Origin: Actinomycetota bacterium | GTDB taxonomy: Bacteria > Actinomycetota > Thermoleophilia > RBG-16-64-13 | Reading direction: 5' to 3' | DNA: 64,000 nt | Assembly: GCA_018830645.1 (NCBI GenBank) | Contig: JAHJSA010000089.1 | Coordinates: forward strand, 1-64,000 | Part shown: positions 36,537-46,002 of the stretch, piece by piece | Position numbering within the stretch: position 1 is the stretch's first letter | Layout: every line of letters begins with the position of its first letter | Notes under the pieces: model-generated | The model's input: only the letters and a program-made list of their open reading frames with translations | What the model was told of the DNA's origin: nothing | Databases searched by the model: none | Made by a program: the position numbers and the translations under genes

Positions 36537-37781
36537 CTAAGTCCTATCGGAGGATGCGGGCCGCTCACCCCCGTCTTCGGACCGTTCAAGGCCTTCTGGG
36601 TCTCGACCGGCCCGGGTGACCACCCCCGCCTCGGGAGGAGCCGGCCCGATCGGGAGTCCCTCCTGCGGGAGCAGGCTTCCCTCCGGGGCCATCGGATTCC
36701 CATCCGGCACGAGCAGGCTTCCATCCGCTGTCAGTTTGCTCTTCTTCCAGCCGACTATCTCGAGTTCGTACGCGATCACCAATGAGACCATCCCGGCGAC
36801 GACCCCCAGCGACGCCACCATCCAGAAGGGCGCGAAGCGCATGGCCAGGGCCACGAGGCTCATGAGCGCGGACCACGCGTAGATGATCATCACCGTCTGG
36901 CGTTGCGTGTATCCAAGGTTCGAGAAGCGGTGATGGATGTGGCCGCGATCGGCGATGTGGATGGGCCGGCGGTTCTTCATCCGGCGGAGGATCGCGAAGC
37001 CCGTGTCGAAGATCGGGATGCCAAGGACCATGAGCGGGATCACGAGCGCGACCGTCGCCACCCCCTTCAGGAACCCCTGCAAGGTGATGGCCGCGAGGAG
37101 GAACCCCAGGAGCAACGAGCCGGAGTCACCCATGAAGATGCTGGCGGGGTGGAAATTGTACCAGAGGAAGCCCAAAGTGCTTCCCGCCACCACGGCGGCC
37201 AGGATGCCCATGTCGAGACGACCGAGCGACACGGCGATGATCGCAAAGGTGACCGAGCTTATGGCACACACACCGGCGGCCAACCCGTCCATGCCGTCGA
37301 TGAAGTTCACGATGTTCATGAGCGCGACCACCCAGAGCACCGTGAACGGGTACCCCGCCCACCCGAGCACCAGGATACCTACCCCGGGGATGGACAGGGT
37401 GTCCACCCGGATGCCGTACAGCACCAAGATGACGGCGACGCCCACTTGAAGAGCGAGCTTGACCACCGGCCGCGTTCCGCGCACGTCGTCCAGCACGCCC
37501 ACCAGCGTTATCAGTGAAGCCCCCACGAGGATGCCGCGCACGGGCCCCTCCCCCGACAGCAGGAGCAGACTGGGGATGATGACCCCGAAGAATATGGCCA
37601 CCCCGCCCATGCGCGGAGTGGGCACCGAGTGGATCTTCCGCTCGTGCGGCTGGTCGATGGCGCCGACTCGGCGGGCCAGCTCGCCCGCCACCGGCGTCAT
37701 GACCAGCGCGATGCCGGCCGCGAGGACGAACCCGACGAAGACGCCGTAGGTGTCGGCGAAGAAGCTTACCAGCGCGCTCAC
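36537..37781 (-). CDS. Undecaprenyl-phosphate GlcNAc-1-phosphate transferase (WecA/TagO type)
   Basis: The 414-residue polytopic protein moves a sugar-1-phosphate, probably GlcNAc, to undecaprenyl phosphate, starting teichoic-acid or other surface glycan assembly. It has about ten helices and the superfamily motifs [24 protein letters not shown] (catalytic Asp), FMGDSGS and DRGHIHHRF, the last favouring WecA/TagO over MraY. A proline/glycine-rich cytoplasmic tail of about 65 residues follows the last helix. GTG start overlaps the dCMP deaminase stop as GTGA. The LCP protein could act on its end product. Confidence 0.92.
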   Translation of the reverse strand: MSALVSFFADTYGVFVGFVLAAGIALVMTPVAGELARRVGAIDQPHERKIHSVPTPRMGGVAIFFGVIIPSLLLLSGEGPVRGILVGASLITLVGVLDDVRGTRPVVKLALQVGVAVILVLYGIRVDTLSIPGVGILVLGWAGYPFTVLWVVALMNIVNFIDGMDGLAAGVCAISSVTFAIIAVSLGRLDMGILAAVVAGSTLGFLWYNFHPASIFMGDSGSLLLGFLLAAITLQGFLKGVATVALVIPLMVLGIPIFDTGFAILRRMKNRRPIHIADRGHIHHRFSNLGYTQRQTVMIIYAWSALMSLVALAMRFAPFWMVASLGVVAGMVSLVIAYELEIVGWKKSKLTADGSLLVPDGNPMAPEGSLLPQEGLPIGPAPPEAGVVTRAGRDPEGLERSEDGGERPASSDRT

Positions 37782-38224
37782 GGGGTGGCGGCCTCGATAA
37801 GCCGGATGTCGGCCTCGTGGAACACTTCCATCGCAAGTTCGTCGGGGTAGGCGCCGGCGAAGTGCACCGCCTCAACACCGGCGTTCACCAGCATCTTGGC
37901 GCACAGCATGCAGGGCTGATGCGTGCAATACACTTCGGAGCCCTTGATCTCTACACCGTTGAAGGCCGCCTGGATGATGGCGTTCTGCTCGGCGTGGAGC
38001 CCACGGCACAGTTCATGCCGCTCGCCCGAGGGCACGTTCAGAGCGGCGCGCAGGCACCCGCGCTCGGTGCAGTGCTTGAGCCCACGGGGCGCCCCGTTGT
38101 AGCCGGTGGTGAGTATCTGCCGGTTCCTCACCAAGACCGCTCCCACCTGACGGCGGGTGCACGTGGAGCGGCCCGCGACCACGCGGGCGATGTCCATGAA
38201 ATAGCTGTCCCAGCTGGGGCGCAT
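37778..38224 (-). CDS. dCMP deaminase (ComEB family)
   Basis: The 148-residue zinc enzyme converts dCMP to dUMP for dTMP synthesis. The zinc and catalytic residues lie in LHAEQNAI (His-Ala-Glu) and QPCMLCAKM (two Cys), and the N-terminal [20 protein letters not shown] is typical. A second Cys-rich loop (CTERGCLR) is present, as in the family. In this window it feeds ThyX through dUMP. It is coupled to the WecA-like gene by a 4-bp overlap and follows upp by 46 bp. Confidence 0.94.
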   Translation of the reverse strand: MRPSWDSYFMDIARVVAGRSTCTRRQVGAVLVRNRQILTTGYNGAPRGLKHCTERGCLRAALNVPSGERHELCRGLHAEQNAIIQAAFNGVEIKGSEVYCTHQPCMLCAKMLVNAGVEAVHFAGAYPDELAMEVFHEADIRLIEAATP

Positions 38225-38270
38225 AGGCCGGTCCCCGTTCTCAGTCCCCGAATCGTCCCGGGGTCGCGTC

Positions 38271-38900
38271 TCAGCGGGTGCCGAAGAGCCGGTCTCCGGC
38301 GTCGCCGAGCCCGGGGAGGATGTAGCCGATCTCGTTCAGCCCCCGGTCGATAGCCGCCACCACGATGGTCACATCGGGGTGCTTGGCGTGCACCGCCGCG
38401 ATACCCTCCGGCGCGGCCACGATGGAGAGGAGCTTGATGTCCCTGGCGCCCTCGCCTTTCAGCAACGTGATGGCGTGGGTCGCGCTGCCTCCCGTGGCGA
38501 GCATCGGGTCGAGTACGAGTACCAGTCGCTCGTCCATCTTCCCAGGCACTTTCGAGTAGTACTGTACCGGCTGGAGGGAATCGTGGTCGCGGTAGATGCC
38601 CACGAACCCCACGCGTGCGGCGGGAAGCAGGTTGGTGATGCCCTCGACCATGCCGAGGCCGGCACGCAAGATGGGGATGACGGCGACCTTCTTGCCCTTG
38701 ATGACCTTGGCCGTGGTCTCCTCGAGAGGGGTCTTGATGACGATCTCTTCGAGCACTAGGTCTTTGGTCGCCTCGTAGCAGAGCAACGTGGCGATCTCGG
38801 CCGTGAGCTCCCGGAACCTCTTGGTCTCGGTGCCCTCGTCGCGCAGGTGGCTCAGCTTGTGGGCGATGAGCGGGTGGTCGACCAGGATCACGTTCTCCAT
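38271..38900 (-). CDS. upp: Uracil phosphoribosyltransferase
   Basis: UPRT makes UMP from uracil and PRPP. The 209-residue protein has the family's N-terminal [10 protein letters not shown]. The PRPP loop reads [13 protein letters not shown] and the uracil-binding C-terminus reads [20 protein letters not shown]. It is complete and of normal length, with AGGAG upstream of ATG 38900. Salvage upp followed by dCMP deaminase, TagO and atp genes is a common Gram-positive gene order. Confidence 0.97.
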   Translation of the reverse strand: MENVILVDHPLIAHKLSHLRDEGTETKRFRELTAEIATLLCYEATKDLVLEEIVIKTPLEETTAKVIKGKKVAVIPILRAGLGMVEGITNLLPAARVGFVGIYRDHDSLQPVQYYSKVPGKMDERLVLVLDPMLATGGSATHAITLLKGEGARDIKLLSIVAAPEGIAAVHAKHPDVTIVVAAIDRGLNEIGYILPGLGDAGDRLFGTR

Positions 38901-38942
38901 CGAAGATCTCCTATCCCGAAGGGTCGGTTCACAAAGACCGGT

Positions 38943-40229
38943 TCACAAGGATCGGTAGAGCGGGTGGGCCTCGGTGAGCGCTCGACTGCGGGCCAGCAGC
39001 GACGCCATGCGCTCCTCGGTGGCCTCCCGGGTGAGTGCTTCCGCTATGATGCGGCCCACCTCACGCGCCTCGTCGGGACCGAAGCCCCGCGTGGTGATCG
39101 CTGGGGTGCCCAGCCGCAGCCCCGACGTCACGGTCGGCGGGCGTTTGTCCCCGGGCACGCTGTTCTTGTTGGCGGTGATGCCCACGCGGGCAAGCATGTC
39201 TTCGGCCTGCATGCCGGTCATGAAGCTGCCGTTGAAGTCGATGAGCATGAGATGGTTGTCGGTGCCGCCGGAGACCAGCTCCAGACCGCCCTCCACGAGC
39301 TCTTCGGCCAGCGCGCGGGCGTTCTCGACCGTGCGCCGCTGGCGCTCCCGGAACTCCTCGGTGGCCGCAAGTCTGAAGCAGACCGCCTTGCCCGCTATGA
39401 CGTGCTCAAGTGGTCCGCCTTGCAGACCGGGGAACACTGACTTGTCGAGCCGGGCGGCGTCGACCTCGCGGCAGAAGGTGGTGCCGCCGCGGGGACCGGC
39501 CAAGGTCTTGTGCGTGGTGGTGGTGACCCATTCCGCCTTCCCGAACGGCGAGGGGTGCACGCCGGCGGCCACGAGGCCGGCAATGTGAGCCATGTCGACC
39601 ATCAGCTGGGCGCCGACCTCGTCGGCGATCTCGCGGAAGGCGACGAAATCGATCACCCGGGGATAGGCGCTCGCCCCGGCCACGATCAGCTTGGGCCGAT
39701 GCTTCAAGGCCAGCTCGCGCACTTGGTCGTAGTCGATGCGGCCCACGGCCTCGTCGAGGCAGTAGTGGTGGAACAGGTACTCGCGGCCGCTGAAGTTGAT
39801 GGACATGCCGTGGGTGAGATGGCCGCCGTGTTCCAGGCGCATCGCCAGGACCGTATCCCCGTGGTCGAGAGCGCTGATGTAGGCCGCGTGGTTGGCCTGC
39901 GACCCCGAATGGGGTTGCACGTTGGCGTGTTCCGCGCCGAAGAGCGCTTTCGCGCGCTCGATGGCGAGGGTCTCCACCTCGTCGACGATCTCGCAACCGC
40001 CGTAGTACCGCTTGCCCGGCAGACCCTCGGCGTACTTGTTGGTCAACACACTGCCTACAGCTTCCAGGACGGCTCGCGGAGTGAAGTTCTCCGACGCGAT
40101 GAGCTCGATGTTCTCTTGTTGACGCTTGAGTTCACGCCGCACGAGAGCGGCAACCGTGGGGTCGGCCTCTTCGAGGGTCTGCTCCGTGCTCTCCGCGCCG
40201 CTAGCTACCCCACCATGGTTATGATCCAC
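38943..40229 (-). CDS. glyA: Serine hydroxymethyltransferase
   Basis: This PLP enzyme interconverts serine and glycine, loading tetrahydrofolate with a one-carbon unit, the source of methylene-THF for ThyX. The 428 residues include IELIASENF, the folate-region [11 protein letters not shown], and the PLP lysine in [18 protein letters not shown] at 40229 with GGAGGAG upstream gives an N-terminal extension of about 20 residues compared with typical GlyA. Its stop codon lies in a 10-bp direct repeat (CGGTTCACAA at 38925 and 38939). Confidence 0.97.
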   Translation of the reverse strand: MDHNHGGVASGAESTEQTLEEADPTVAALVRRELKRQQENIELIASENFTPRAVLEAVGSVLTNKYAEGLPGKRYYGGCEIVDEVETLAIERAKALFGAEHANVQPHSGSQANHAAYISALDHGDTVLAMRLEHGGHLTHGMSINFSGREYLFHHYCLDEAVGRIDYDQVRELALKHRPKLIVAGASAYPRVIDFVAFREIADEVGAQLMVDMAHIAGLVAAGVHPSPFGKAEWVTTTTHKTLAGPRGGTTFCREVDAARLDKSVFPGLQGGPLEHVIAGKAVCFRLAATEEFRERQRRTVENARALAEELVEGGLELVSGGTDNHLMLIDFNGSFMTGMQAEDMLARVGITANKNSVPGDKRPPTVTSGLRLGTPAITTRGFGPDEAREVGRIIAEALTREATEERMASLLARSRALTEAHPLYRSL

Positions 40230-40281
40230 CCTGCCACTCCTCCTATGAGCGCCCGAAGGCCTCCCTCATCCTTGCTCTCGA

Positions 40282-40731
40282 TCACCGCTCCAGGCCGCCT
40301 TCGGGCCTCATCACCATGTCGACCCGGGCCTGATGTCTGCCGCCCTCGAACTCCTGGTCGAGCCAGGCGCCCAGTATCTCCAAAGCGAGGCCGGGGCCCA
40401 CGACGCGGGCCCCCATGCAGAGCACGTTGGCGTCGTTGTGAGCTCGAGCCATGCGCGCCGAGAACGGCTCGCTCACCGTCACCGCACGCACCCTTTCGAA
40501 CCTGTTCGCGGTCAGGGCCATGCCCAACCCCGTACCGCAGATCAGGAGGCCGCGATCCGCCCGCCCATCACGCACCGCCGCGGCCGCAACCGCGGCGAAC
40601 AGCGGGTAGTCCACGCTCTCCGGGGAATCGGTGCCTATGTCGTGGACCTCGTGCCCGCGCATCTCGAGTTCGGCGATCAGCGGGGCTTTGAGGGGCAGGC
40701 CGGCATGGTCGCAGCCGACTACGTAGCGCAT
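40282..40731 (-). CDS. rpiB: Ribose-5-phosphate isomerase B
   Basis: RpiB interconverts ribose-5-phosphate and ribulose-5-phosphate. The 149-residue protein has the RpiB signatures GCDHAGLPLK, the active-site Cys in CGTGLGMALTAN, and HNDANVLCMGARVVG. I chose ATG 40731 over GTG 40746 because GAGGAAG sits 7 bases upstream of the ATG and the family begins at this point. A glyA-rpiB pair is common in actinobacteria and firmicutes. Confidence 0.95.
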   Translation of the reverse strand: MRYVVGCDHAGLPLKAPLIAELEMRGHEVHDIGTDSPESVDYPLFAAVAAAAVRDGRADRGLLICGTGLGMALTANRFERVRAVTVSEPFSARMARAHNDANVLCMGARVVGPGLALEILGAWLDQEFEGGRHQARVDMVMRPEGGLER

Positions 40732-40794
40732 GGGCTTCTTCCTCACTCAGATACCGCGGGCAAGCATAACAGAAAGGGGGGCGCGCCCGGACCC

Positions 40795-40818
40795 GATGAG
40801 GCCGCGCGGCGCCTCATC
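40795..40818 (-). terminator. Hairpin downstream of prmC
   Basis: A perfect 8-bp stem GATGAGGC/GCCTCATC with an 8-nt loop lies 8 bp after the prmC stop. About 10 nt further a GGGCGCGCCC palindrome is followed by CCCTTTCTGTT. The pair could form a composite terminator. The remaining gap to rpiB has only a possible TATGCT -10. Confidence 0.5.
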
Positions 40819-40826
40819 ATGGCGCC

Positions 40827-41840
40827 TCATCGGTGCGCCTTCTCGAGCACCGCGTGCACGAACCTCTCCTTGCCTGAGAGATCACGTTCCACGACCACGT
40901 TCCCGAAGCCCGCCTCGCTCATGAGTGCCGCCACAGCCGGCGCCTGCGACTCTCCCACCTCCAAGAACAGGGCGCCGCCGGGACGCAACACGGTCGCCGC
41001 CTGAGGCAGTAGACGACGGATCACGTCGAGCCCGTCGTCGCCGGCGAGCAGCGCCCCGCCGGGCTCGTGGTCTTTCACGTCTGGCTCCAGAGCCGCGTAC
41101 TCCGACTCGGACACGTACGGCAGGTTGGCCACGACCGCCAGGAGGCTCCCCTGCGCCACACCCTCCAGCAGATCGCCCCGCCGGAGTTCCACCAGTTCCT
41201 CCAGGGCCAGCGCCGCGCGGTTCTCTCGGGCTACTTCGAGGGCATCCTCCGAGACATCGACAGCGAGCACGCTCGTGCCCGTCTCATGGGCCAGGCTGAG
41301 GGCTATCGCCCCGCTCCCGGTGCCGACGTCTGCGACCACGGGACCGACATCTGGGGGCCGCGCCGGCACGGGGCCGGCACCTGGGGGAGGCGAAGGCGCG
41401 TGCGCGGGATCCGGCACGCGCGCAGGATCCGTGGGCCGCGCCGGCAGATGCGCGGAATCCGTGGGCCGCGCCGGCAGATGCGCCTCGGCACGGAGCCAGC
41501 CCACGACCAGGTCGACGAGTTCCTCGGTCTCGGGTCTGGGTATCAGCACGGCCGGCGACACCCGCAGCGTGAGGTACCGGAACGAAGCCCGTCCCAAGAT
41601 GTAGGCCACCGGCTCGCGCCGCGCGCGGCGGGCGACGAGTTCCCGGTACTCATCCACCTCTTCCGAGGTGAGCGGGCGGTCGTGCTGCGTGTAGAGGTGC
41701 ACTCGACCCACAGCGAGCACCTCCGCGAGGAGCAGCTCAGCGTCGAGGCGAGGCGAAGACGAGCCGCGCTCCGCGAGGTAGCGAGCCGATACCTCCAACA
41801 ACTCCGCGATGTGCCAGGTTCGCATCGAGGCGGAGGCCAC
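40827..41840 (-). CDS. prmC: Release factor glutamine methyltransferase, with repeat linker
   Basis: PrmC methylates the GGQ glutamine of RF1/RF2. The 337-residue protein has the N-terminal helical domain (about 1-95) and the SAM motif VVADVGTGSGAIALSLA. The substrate-binding motif is NLPY where PrmC normally has NPPY. Between the two domains lies a 45-residue Pro/Ala-rich linker with a 10-residue unit AHLPARPTDS repeated, which explains the excess over the usual ~280 residues. GTG 41840 begins 2 bp after prfA; ATG 41825 is an alternative start with better ribosome-site spacing. Confidence 0.92.
   Translation of the reverse strand: MASASMRTWHIAELLEVSARYLAERGSSSPRLDAELLLAEVLAVGRVHLYTQHDRPLTSEEVDEYRELVARRARREPVAYILGRASFRYLTLRVSPAVLIPRPETEELVDLVVGWLRAEAHLPARPTDSAHLPARPTDPARVPDPAHAPSPPPGAGPVPARPPDVGPVVADVGTGSGAIALSLAHETGTSVLAVDVSEDALEVARENRAALALEELVELRRGDLLEGVAQGSLLAVVANLPYVSESEYAALEPDVKDHEPGGALLAGDDGLDVIRRLLPQAATVLRPGGALFLEVGESQAPAVAALMSEAGFGNVVVERDLSGKERFVHAVLEKAHR
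41423..41483 (-). repeat. 30-bp in-frame repeat in the prmC linker
   Basis: GTGGGCCGCGCCGGCAGATG (first 20 bases) plus adjoining bases recurs with 30-bp spacing at 41431 and 41461. It encodes 10-residue units rich in Pro and Ala. The flanking 41340-41422 region is similar but degenerate. Confidence 0.8.
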
Positions 41841-41842
41841 CC

Positions 41843-42919
41843 TCAGAAGGTGGTGTCCGCCAGCTGCTCGGCGCGATCCCAGGCCACGAGCGCCTCGGTG
41901 AACTCCTCGAGCTCCCCCTGCATGATGCCTTCCATGCGGTGGGACGTCAGACCCACCCGGTGGTCGGTCACCCTCCCCTGCGGGTAATTGTACGTGCGGA
42001 TCTTCTGCGCGCGATCGCCCGTGCCCACCTGGCTGCGACGCGTCGCGGCCTCGGCCGCGTCCTTCTCCGCGTCGGCGGCGGCCTGGAGTCTGGCGCCCAG
42101 GATGCGCATCGCCCGCTCCTTGTTCTGCAACTGGGACTTCTCATCTTGACACGAGACTACGAGACCAGTGGGTAGGTGGGTGATGCGGACGGCGGAGTCC
42201 GTGGTGTTCACCGACTGCCCTCCGGGGCCGCTCGAACGGTATACGTCGACCCTGAGGTCGTTCGTGTCGATGATGACCTCGACGTCCTCGACCTCGGGGA
42301 GTACCGCGACCGTGGCCGTGGAGGTGTGGATGCGGCCGGTTGACTCGGTGACGGGCACCCGCTGCACACGGTGCACCCCCGACTCCCACTTCAGTACCCC
42401 GTAGGCGCCCTTGCCTTTCACCTCGAAGATGATCTCCTTTAGGCCACCTATCGGCGATTCGCTGGTGCTCAGCACCTCGTGCTTGAAGCGAAGCCGCTCA
42501 GCGTACTTGGTGATCATGCGGTAGATCTCGGCGGCGAAGAGGGCGGCCTCGTCCCCGCCGGCGGCCGATCGCACCTCGACGATGGCGCCCTTCGCGTCGC
42601 GCGGGTCCTGTTCGAGTGAAGCAAGCCTGATGGCTTCGTCCAATCTCGCGACATTCTCGCGGGCCTTCGTCAACTCCTCCTGAAGGAAGTCGCGCATCTC
42701 GAGATCGAGGCCGTCCTCGGCGAGCATCTCCTCGGCTTCGATTCCGGCCCGCTCCGCCGCCTGGTACTCCGACGCTAGGCGATGGGCTTCTGACAGCTCG
42801 GAGTGCGCCTTCGACACCTCGGCGTAACGAGCCTGGTCGTCGAAGATGCTCGGGTCGGAGAGCTCGGCCGTGATGGCTTCGTGCCTCTCGATGATCTCGC
42901 GTACGAGTCTCTCGATCAT
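41843..42919 (-). CDS. prfA: Peptide chain release factor 1
   Basis: RF1 reads UAG and UAA stops. The 358-residue protein has the PxT-type anticodon-like motif in the form PVTESTGRIHTS and the GGQ loop SGPGGQSVNTTDSAVRITH. The ATG at 42919 (MIERLVREI) is the normal RF1 beginning; the frame could extend to 42946 or 43006, but those leaders are not RF1-like. It precedes prmC directly, so the factor and its methylase are coexpressed. Confidence 0.97.
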   Translation of the reverse strand: MIERLVREIIERHEAITAELSDPSIFDDQARYAEVSKAHSELSEAHRLASEYQAAERAGIEAEEMLAEDGLDLEMRDFLQEELTKARENVARLDEAIRLASLEQDPRDAKGAIVEVRSAAGGDEAALFAAEIYRMITKYAERLRFKHEVLSTSESPIGGLKEIIFEVKGKGAYGVLKWESGVHRVQRVPVTESTGRIHTSTATVAVLPEVEDVEVIIDTNDLRVDVYRSSGPGGQSVNTTDSAVRITHLPTGLVVSCQDEKSQLQNKERAMRILGARLQAAADAEKDAAEAATRRSQVGTGDRAQKIRTYNYPQGRVTDHRVGLTSHRMEGIMQGELEEFTEALVAWDRAEQLADTTF

Positions 42920-42962
42920 CGTGCCATCATCTCTCGGTCGATCCATCCATGCCCCGTGCGCG

Positions 42963-44141
42963 TCATCCGGCTGCGGCCACCATCGACCGGGAATCCGGCT
43001 CGCCACCCCCGTCCACCCGAAGGACCTCGGCGAGGGCGGCGATCGCCACCTCCACCTGCTCCACCGACGGCTCTCGCGTGGTGAGCCTCTGCAGTAACAG
43101 CCCGGGCCACAGGAGCACTCTGGCCACGAACCCGTCCTTGTGCCTGCCGGCGAACCTGATCACCTCGTAGGAGAGCCCCGCCACGATCGGCATGCCCACG
43201 ATGCGCGACACCACCAACCACAGGAGACTCGGTTTGCCAACGATGGAGAACACGAGGATCGCGATGACCATGACCATGAACAGGAAGGCGGTGCCGCAGC
43301 GCGGGTGCAGGGTGGTGAAGCGCTCGGCGTTGGCGGGATCGAGCTCCTCACCCGCCTCGTAGGCGTGGATCACCTTGTGCTCAGCGCCGTGGTACTCGAA
43401 CACCCGGCGCAGGTCGGGGATGAGCGAGATCGCGCTCACGTAGGCCAGGAAGATCGCGATACGGATGATCCCCTCGACGAAATTGAAGACGAACGGGTTC
43501 GAGAAGATGTGCTCGAAGTATTTCACGACGGCCAACGGGATGACCACGAACAGGACGATGGCCAGCGCCATCGCAATCGCGAACGTGACGGCCAACTCCT
43601 TCCAGCCCAGGGACTCCGCCGAACTCCCCGCAGTGGCAACCGCGGGCTGAGGAACCGAGGCCCCGTCCGGGGTGTCGCCCGGGATGTCGCCCGTCGCCGC
43701 GGGCCCGCCCTCGAGGCTCAGGTTGGCAGAGAGCCCGAGGGCCCGCATGCCGAGAACGAGCGACTCGCCGAGGGTCACAACCCCACGCAACAGTGGCCAC
43801 TTCAGGAACGGGTAGCGCTCGCCCAGAGGGTCCAGGGCATAGGAGTGCCTCGCGATGGTGCCGTCCTGCCGGCGCACGGCGAGCCCCCACGAGCGCCGCC
43901 CCCGCATCATGACGCCCTCGATCACGGCTTGCCCGCCCACCGACTTCTCGTGGTCGTGCGAGGCGCACGAAACGCCGGTCGAACCCTCGTGCCCGTGGCC
44001 GGAGTCGCCGACACGGGAATCGCCGGAACGGGAGTCGCCGGAACGGGAGTCGGCAGCCACGGCGAGCGCCGCAGTCGCCGAGAGCGACCCACCGATCATC
44101 GTCAAGAGGTCTGCCAAGTTCGGAACGCGCACTGCTGTCAT
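42963..44141 (-). CDS. DUF1385 (YqhQ-like) membrane protein
   Basis: The 392-residue protein matches DUF1385: [34 protein letters not shown], then several membrane helices and the signature [16 protein letters not shown]...[12 protein letters not shown]. The function of the family is unknown; it sits with rpmE, prfA and prmC in many Gram-positives, as here. Two features are extra: an N-terminal stretch with a five-residue unit (RSGDS) repeated, and a Gly/Ala/Pro-rich loop between the first two helices. ATG 44141 overlaps the tdk stop as ATGA. Confidence 0.88.
   Translation of the reverse strand: MTAVRVPNLADLLTMIGGSLSATAALAVAADSRSGDSRSGDSRVGDSGHGHEGSTGVSCASHDHEKSVGGQAVIEGVMMRGRRSWGLAVRRQDGTIARHSYALDPLGERYPFLKWPLLRGVVTLGESLVLGMRALGLSANLSLEGGPAATGDIPGDTPDGASVPQPAVATAGSSAESLGWKELAVTFAIAMALAIVLFVVIPLAVVKYFEHIFSNPFVFNFVEGIIRIAIFLAYVSAISLIPDLRRVFEYHGAEHKVIHAYEAGEELDPANAERFTTLHPRCGTAFLFMVMVIAILVFSIVGKPSLLWLVVSRIVGMPIVAGLSYEVIRFAGRHKDGFVARVLLWPGLLLQRLTTREPSVEQVEVAIAALAEVLRVDGGGEPDSRSMVAAAG
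44001..44052 (-). repeat. 15-bp in-frame repeat in the DUF1385 gene
   Basis: Units of the form GGAGTCGCCGGAACG start at 44001, 44016, 44031 and 44046 with one or two changes between copies. They encode S-R-S-G-D-type pentapeptides in the N-terminal region. Confidence 0.75.
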
Positions 44142-44746
44142 CCTTCCCACATGCTCATATTGTCCACCCGGCGCACCTCATGGCACCGCCGGCAGCGAGC
44201 CTCGTACGATTCCTTGCCTCCCACCCGCACGAGAGGGTCGTGCTCTCCCGCGGGTTGCCCCTCGATCAACCGTTGCGTACGCGAGGCGGGAGCGCCGCAG
44301 GTGGCGCAGATCGCCTGAAGCTTATCGACGAACTCCGCCATGGCCAGCACCGCCGGCACCGAACCGAAGGGCTCGCCGCGGAAGTCTTGATCGAGGGCCG
44401 CGACGATCACCCGCTTGCCCCGGTCTGCCAGGAAACGCACCACGGCGGGAAGCTCCTCATCTAGGAACTGAGCTTCGTCGATGGCGACCACATCGGCTTC
44501 CTCGACTCCAGGCAGCAAGAGGATCTCGTCGGCCCGCTGCACGCACTGCGCCTCCCAATCGCGGCCGTCATGGGAGCAGATCTTCGTCGCTTCGTAGCGC
44601 ATGTCGAGAGCCGGCTTGACCACGACGATTCGTTGGCCGGCGATGGCCGCGCGCCGCAACCGCCGCATCAGCTCCTCGCTCTTGCCGCTGAACATGCTGC
44701 CGCAGATGACCTCTGCCCAGCCGTCCAGCTGGGGGAACCTACGCAT
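44138..44746 (-). CDS. tdk: Thymidine kinase (type II)
   Basis: The 202-residue enzyme phosphorylates thymidine to dTMP. It has the P-loop [14 protein letters not shown], Walker B-like [11 protein letters not shown], the lasso-region zinc cysteines CATCG and CRRCH, and the substrate loop [14 protein letters not shown]. These define the small tetrameric, zinc-bearing TK1-like type. The ATG start is preceded by GGGAGAGAG. It lies 18 bp downstream of thyX, pairing salvage and de novo dTMP routes. Confidence 0.96.
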   Translation of the reverse strand: MRRFPQLDGWAEVICGSMFSGKSEELMRRLRRAAIAGQRIVVVKPALDMRYEATKICSHDGRDWEAQCVQRADEILLLPGVEEADVVAIDEAQFLDEELPAVVRFLADRGKRVIVAALDQDFRGEPFGSVPAVLAMAEFVDKLQAICATCGAPASRTQRLIEGQPAGEHDPLVRVGGKESYEARCRRCHEVRRVDNMSMWEG

Positions 44747-44764
44747 CGCTCTCTCCCGAGCCGC

Positions 44765-45529
44765 CTAGGGTGATGGTATGGCCGAGCTGACGACCACGGA
44801 AGAGAACTGCATACCTAAGATCTCTTCCTCGGAGTATTCGGTGCCACACGTCATCTTGCCCTCGGGGCACGCGTCCGTGATACAGCCGGGCCCGGTCTTC
44901 TCGAAGAGCGTGGGAGCCACTTCGGCCGCGAGGAACCGCATGGCCCAGGCGAGCCGATTGATCTCCCACTGCGCCCTCCGGCAGCACCGCACCCGGAAGA
45001 AGTGACGTAATTCGCGAGCGTTCATCGTGACCACGATCTTGGTCTCGGCCGCGTTCGGGAGGACGAACCTGGCGTCCTCCTGCACCGTCTCGTTGGCGTA
45101 ACCCTGTTCGAGACCTATCTCGACCAGCCGGTCGTACGCGCCCCGCGCCTGCTCCATCGCCTCGAGGAAGACGGCGCGCGCCTCAGGCACCGCGTCGATA
45201 TTGGGCGGCACGACGAAGTCGTCGCCGCTGCCGAAGCGCACATACCGCTGCGACTGCTGGTTGTACGAAGCCAGGCGATGCCGCACCAGCTGGTGCGAGC
45301 AGGCGCGCGAGATGCCGTCGATCGCGAAGGTGAACGAGGCGTGCTCTAGAGCGCTGTGATGACCGCTCCCCACCAGGATGCGCACCATGCGACCCACGTC
45401 GTCGGCGCTCATGTCCTCGTGCAGATCGGCCGCACTGAGAGGCGCGTAGCATAGACGCCCAGCGGCCGCGACCGCGCGGTCGGGCCCGGGTGTGTGCTGC
45501 AGAAGGGAGACTCGCAAAGAAGCCGGCAC
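44765..45529 (-). CDS. thyX: Flavin-dependent thymidylate synthase
   Basis: ThyX makes dTMP from dUMP with FAD, NADPH and methylene-THF. The 254-residue protein carries the ThyX motif RHRLASYNQQSQRY (RHRxxSxNxxSxR) and the FAD/dUMP-binding LEHASFTFAIDGISRACSHQLVR. The C-terminal part ends with a Cys-containing segment (CITDACPEGKMTCG), as in some longer ThyX proteins. No thyA is seen. Start at GTG 45529 lacks a strong ribosome site. Confidence 0.96.
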   Translation of the reverse strand: MPASLRVSLLQHTPGPDRAVAAAGRLCYAPLSAADLHEDMSADDVGRMVRILVGSGHHSALEHASFTFAIDGISRACSHQLVRHRLASYNQQSQRYVRFGSGDDFVVPPNIDAVPEARAVFLEAMEQARGAYDRLVEIGLEQGYANETVQEDARFVLPNAAETKIVVTMNARELRHFFRVRCCRRAQWEINRLAWAMRFLAAEVAPTLFEKTGPGCITDACPEGKMTCGTEYSEEEILGMQFSSVVVSSAIPSP

Positions 45530-45542
45530 AGCCGCTACCGGA

Positions 45543-45752
45543 CTATTCCTTGGTGCTGCGGCCGAACTTCTTGTTGAAGCGCTCTACGCGGCCGCCCACA
45601 TCCACCAGTCGCTGCTTGCCGGTGTAGAACGGGTGACACACCGAGCAGATCTCCACCTTGATCTCGGGCAGAGTCGAACGGGTGGTGAAGCTCTCGCCGC
45701 ACGAACAAGTGACCTTGCTCTCGACGTACTCGGGATGGATATCTGTCTTCAC
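45543..45752 (-). CDS. rpmE: 50S ribosomal protein L31 (zinc-binding form)
   Basis: L31 bridges the ribosomal subunits. The 69-residue product begins [11 protein letters not shown] and has four zinc-type positions: CSCG and [12 protein letters not shown]. This is the C+ paralogue that other bacteria replace with a zinc-free copy when zinc is scarce. GTG start with CAGGAGGACCC upstream. It leads the thyX-tdk run. Confidence 0.96.
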   Translation of the reverse strand: MKTDIHPEYVESKVTCSCGESFTTRSTLPEIKVEICSVCHPFYTGKQRLVDVGGRVERFNKKFGRSTKE

Positions 45753-45812
45753 GGGTCCTCCTGGTCTTCACGGCCGAAGCCGGCAACACTGCATGTTCAA
45801 AGTAAGCGGGTA

Positions 45813-45821
45813 ATGATAGCA
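45813..45821 (-). promoter_or_regulatory. Extended -10 promoter for rpmE
   Basis: Minus-strand TGCTATCAT fits an extended -10 element (TGnTATnAT-like) 60 bp before rpmE, just past the stop of the flavin-reductase remnant. No good -35 is visible. Confidence 0.45.
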
Positions 45822-45828
45822 CGGGCCG

Positions 45829-46002
45829 TCACCGGCAATCACGTACCGCTCGCCGTTCCTGGTGGATCCAATCGAGGAACGCCGCCATCGCGTCGCGCAC
45901 ACGGGCTCGGGTGGCCTCGTCGGTGAGGCGCCCCGCCTCGTCGAATCCGGCCGGAGCCTGCGGCACCATCACCTCGGGCTTCTTCTCGGCCCCGCGTGTC
46001 AA
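45829..46002 (-). pseudogene. C-terminal remnant of an NADPH-dependent FMN reductase-like gene
   Basis: A 57-codon minus-strand frame (TTG 46002 to TGA 45829) begins at the cca stop codon. It encodes a peptide containing PEVMVPQAPAGFDEAGRLTD followed by EATRARVRDAMAAFLDWI. This matches the conserved tail of SsuE/ArsH-like NADPH:FMN reductases (typically V-P-x-A-x-x-x-F-D-x-x-G-R-L-T-D, then a final helix). The whole flavodoxin-like catalytic part is missing, so I read it as what is left of a deleted gene. It could still be translated by coupling to cca. Confidence 0.65.

Noticed and set aside
41107-41121. Reading the NLPY motif as evidence for a KsgA-type rRNA methylase
   Set aside because: The domain order, N-terminal helical domain and position next to prfA fit PrmC; the motif is only a variant.
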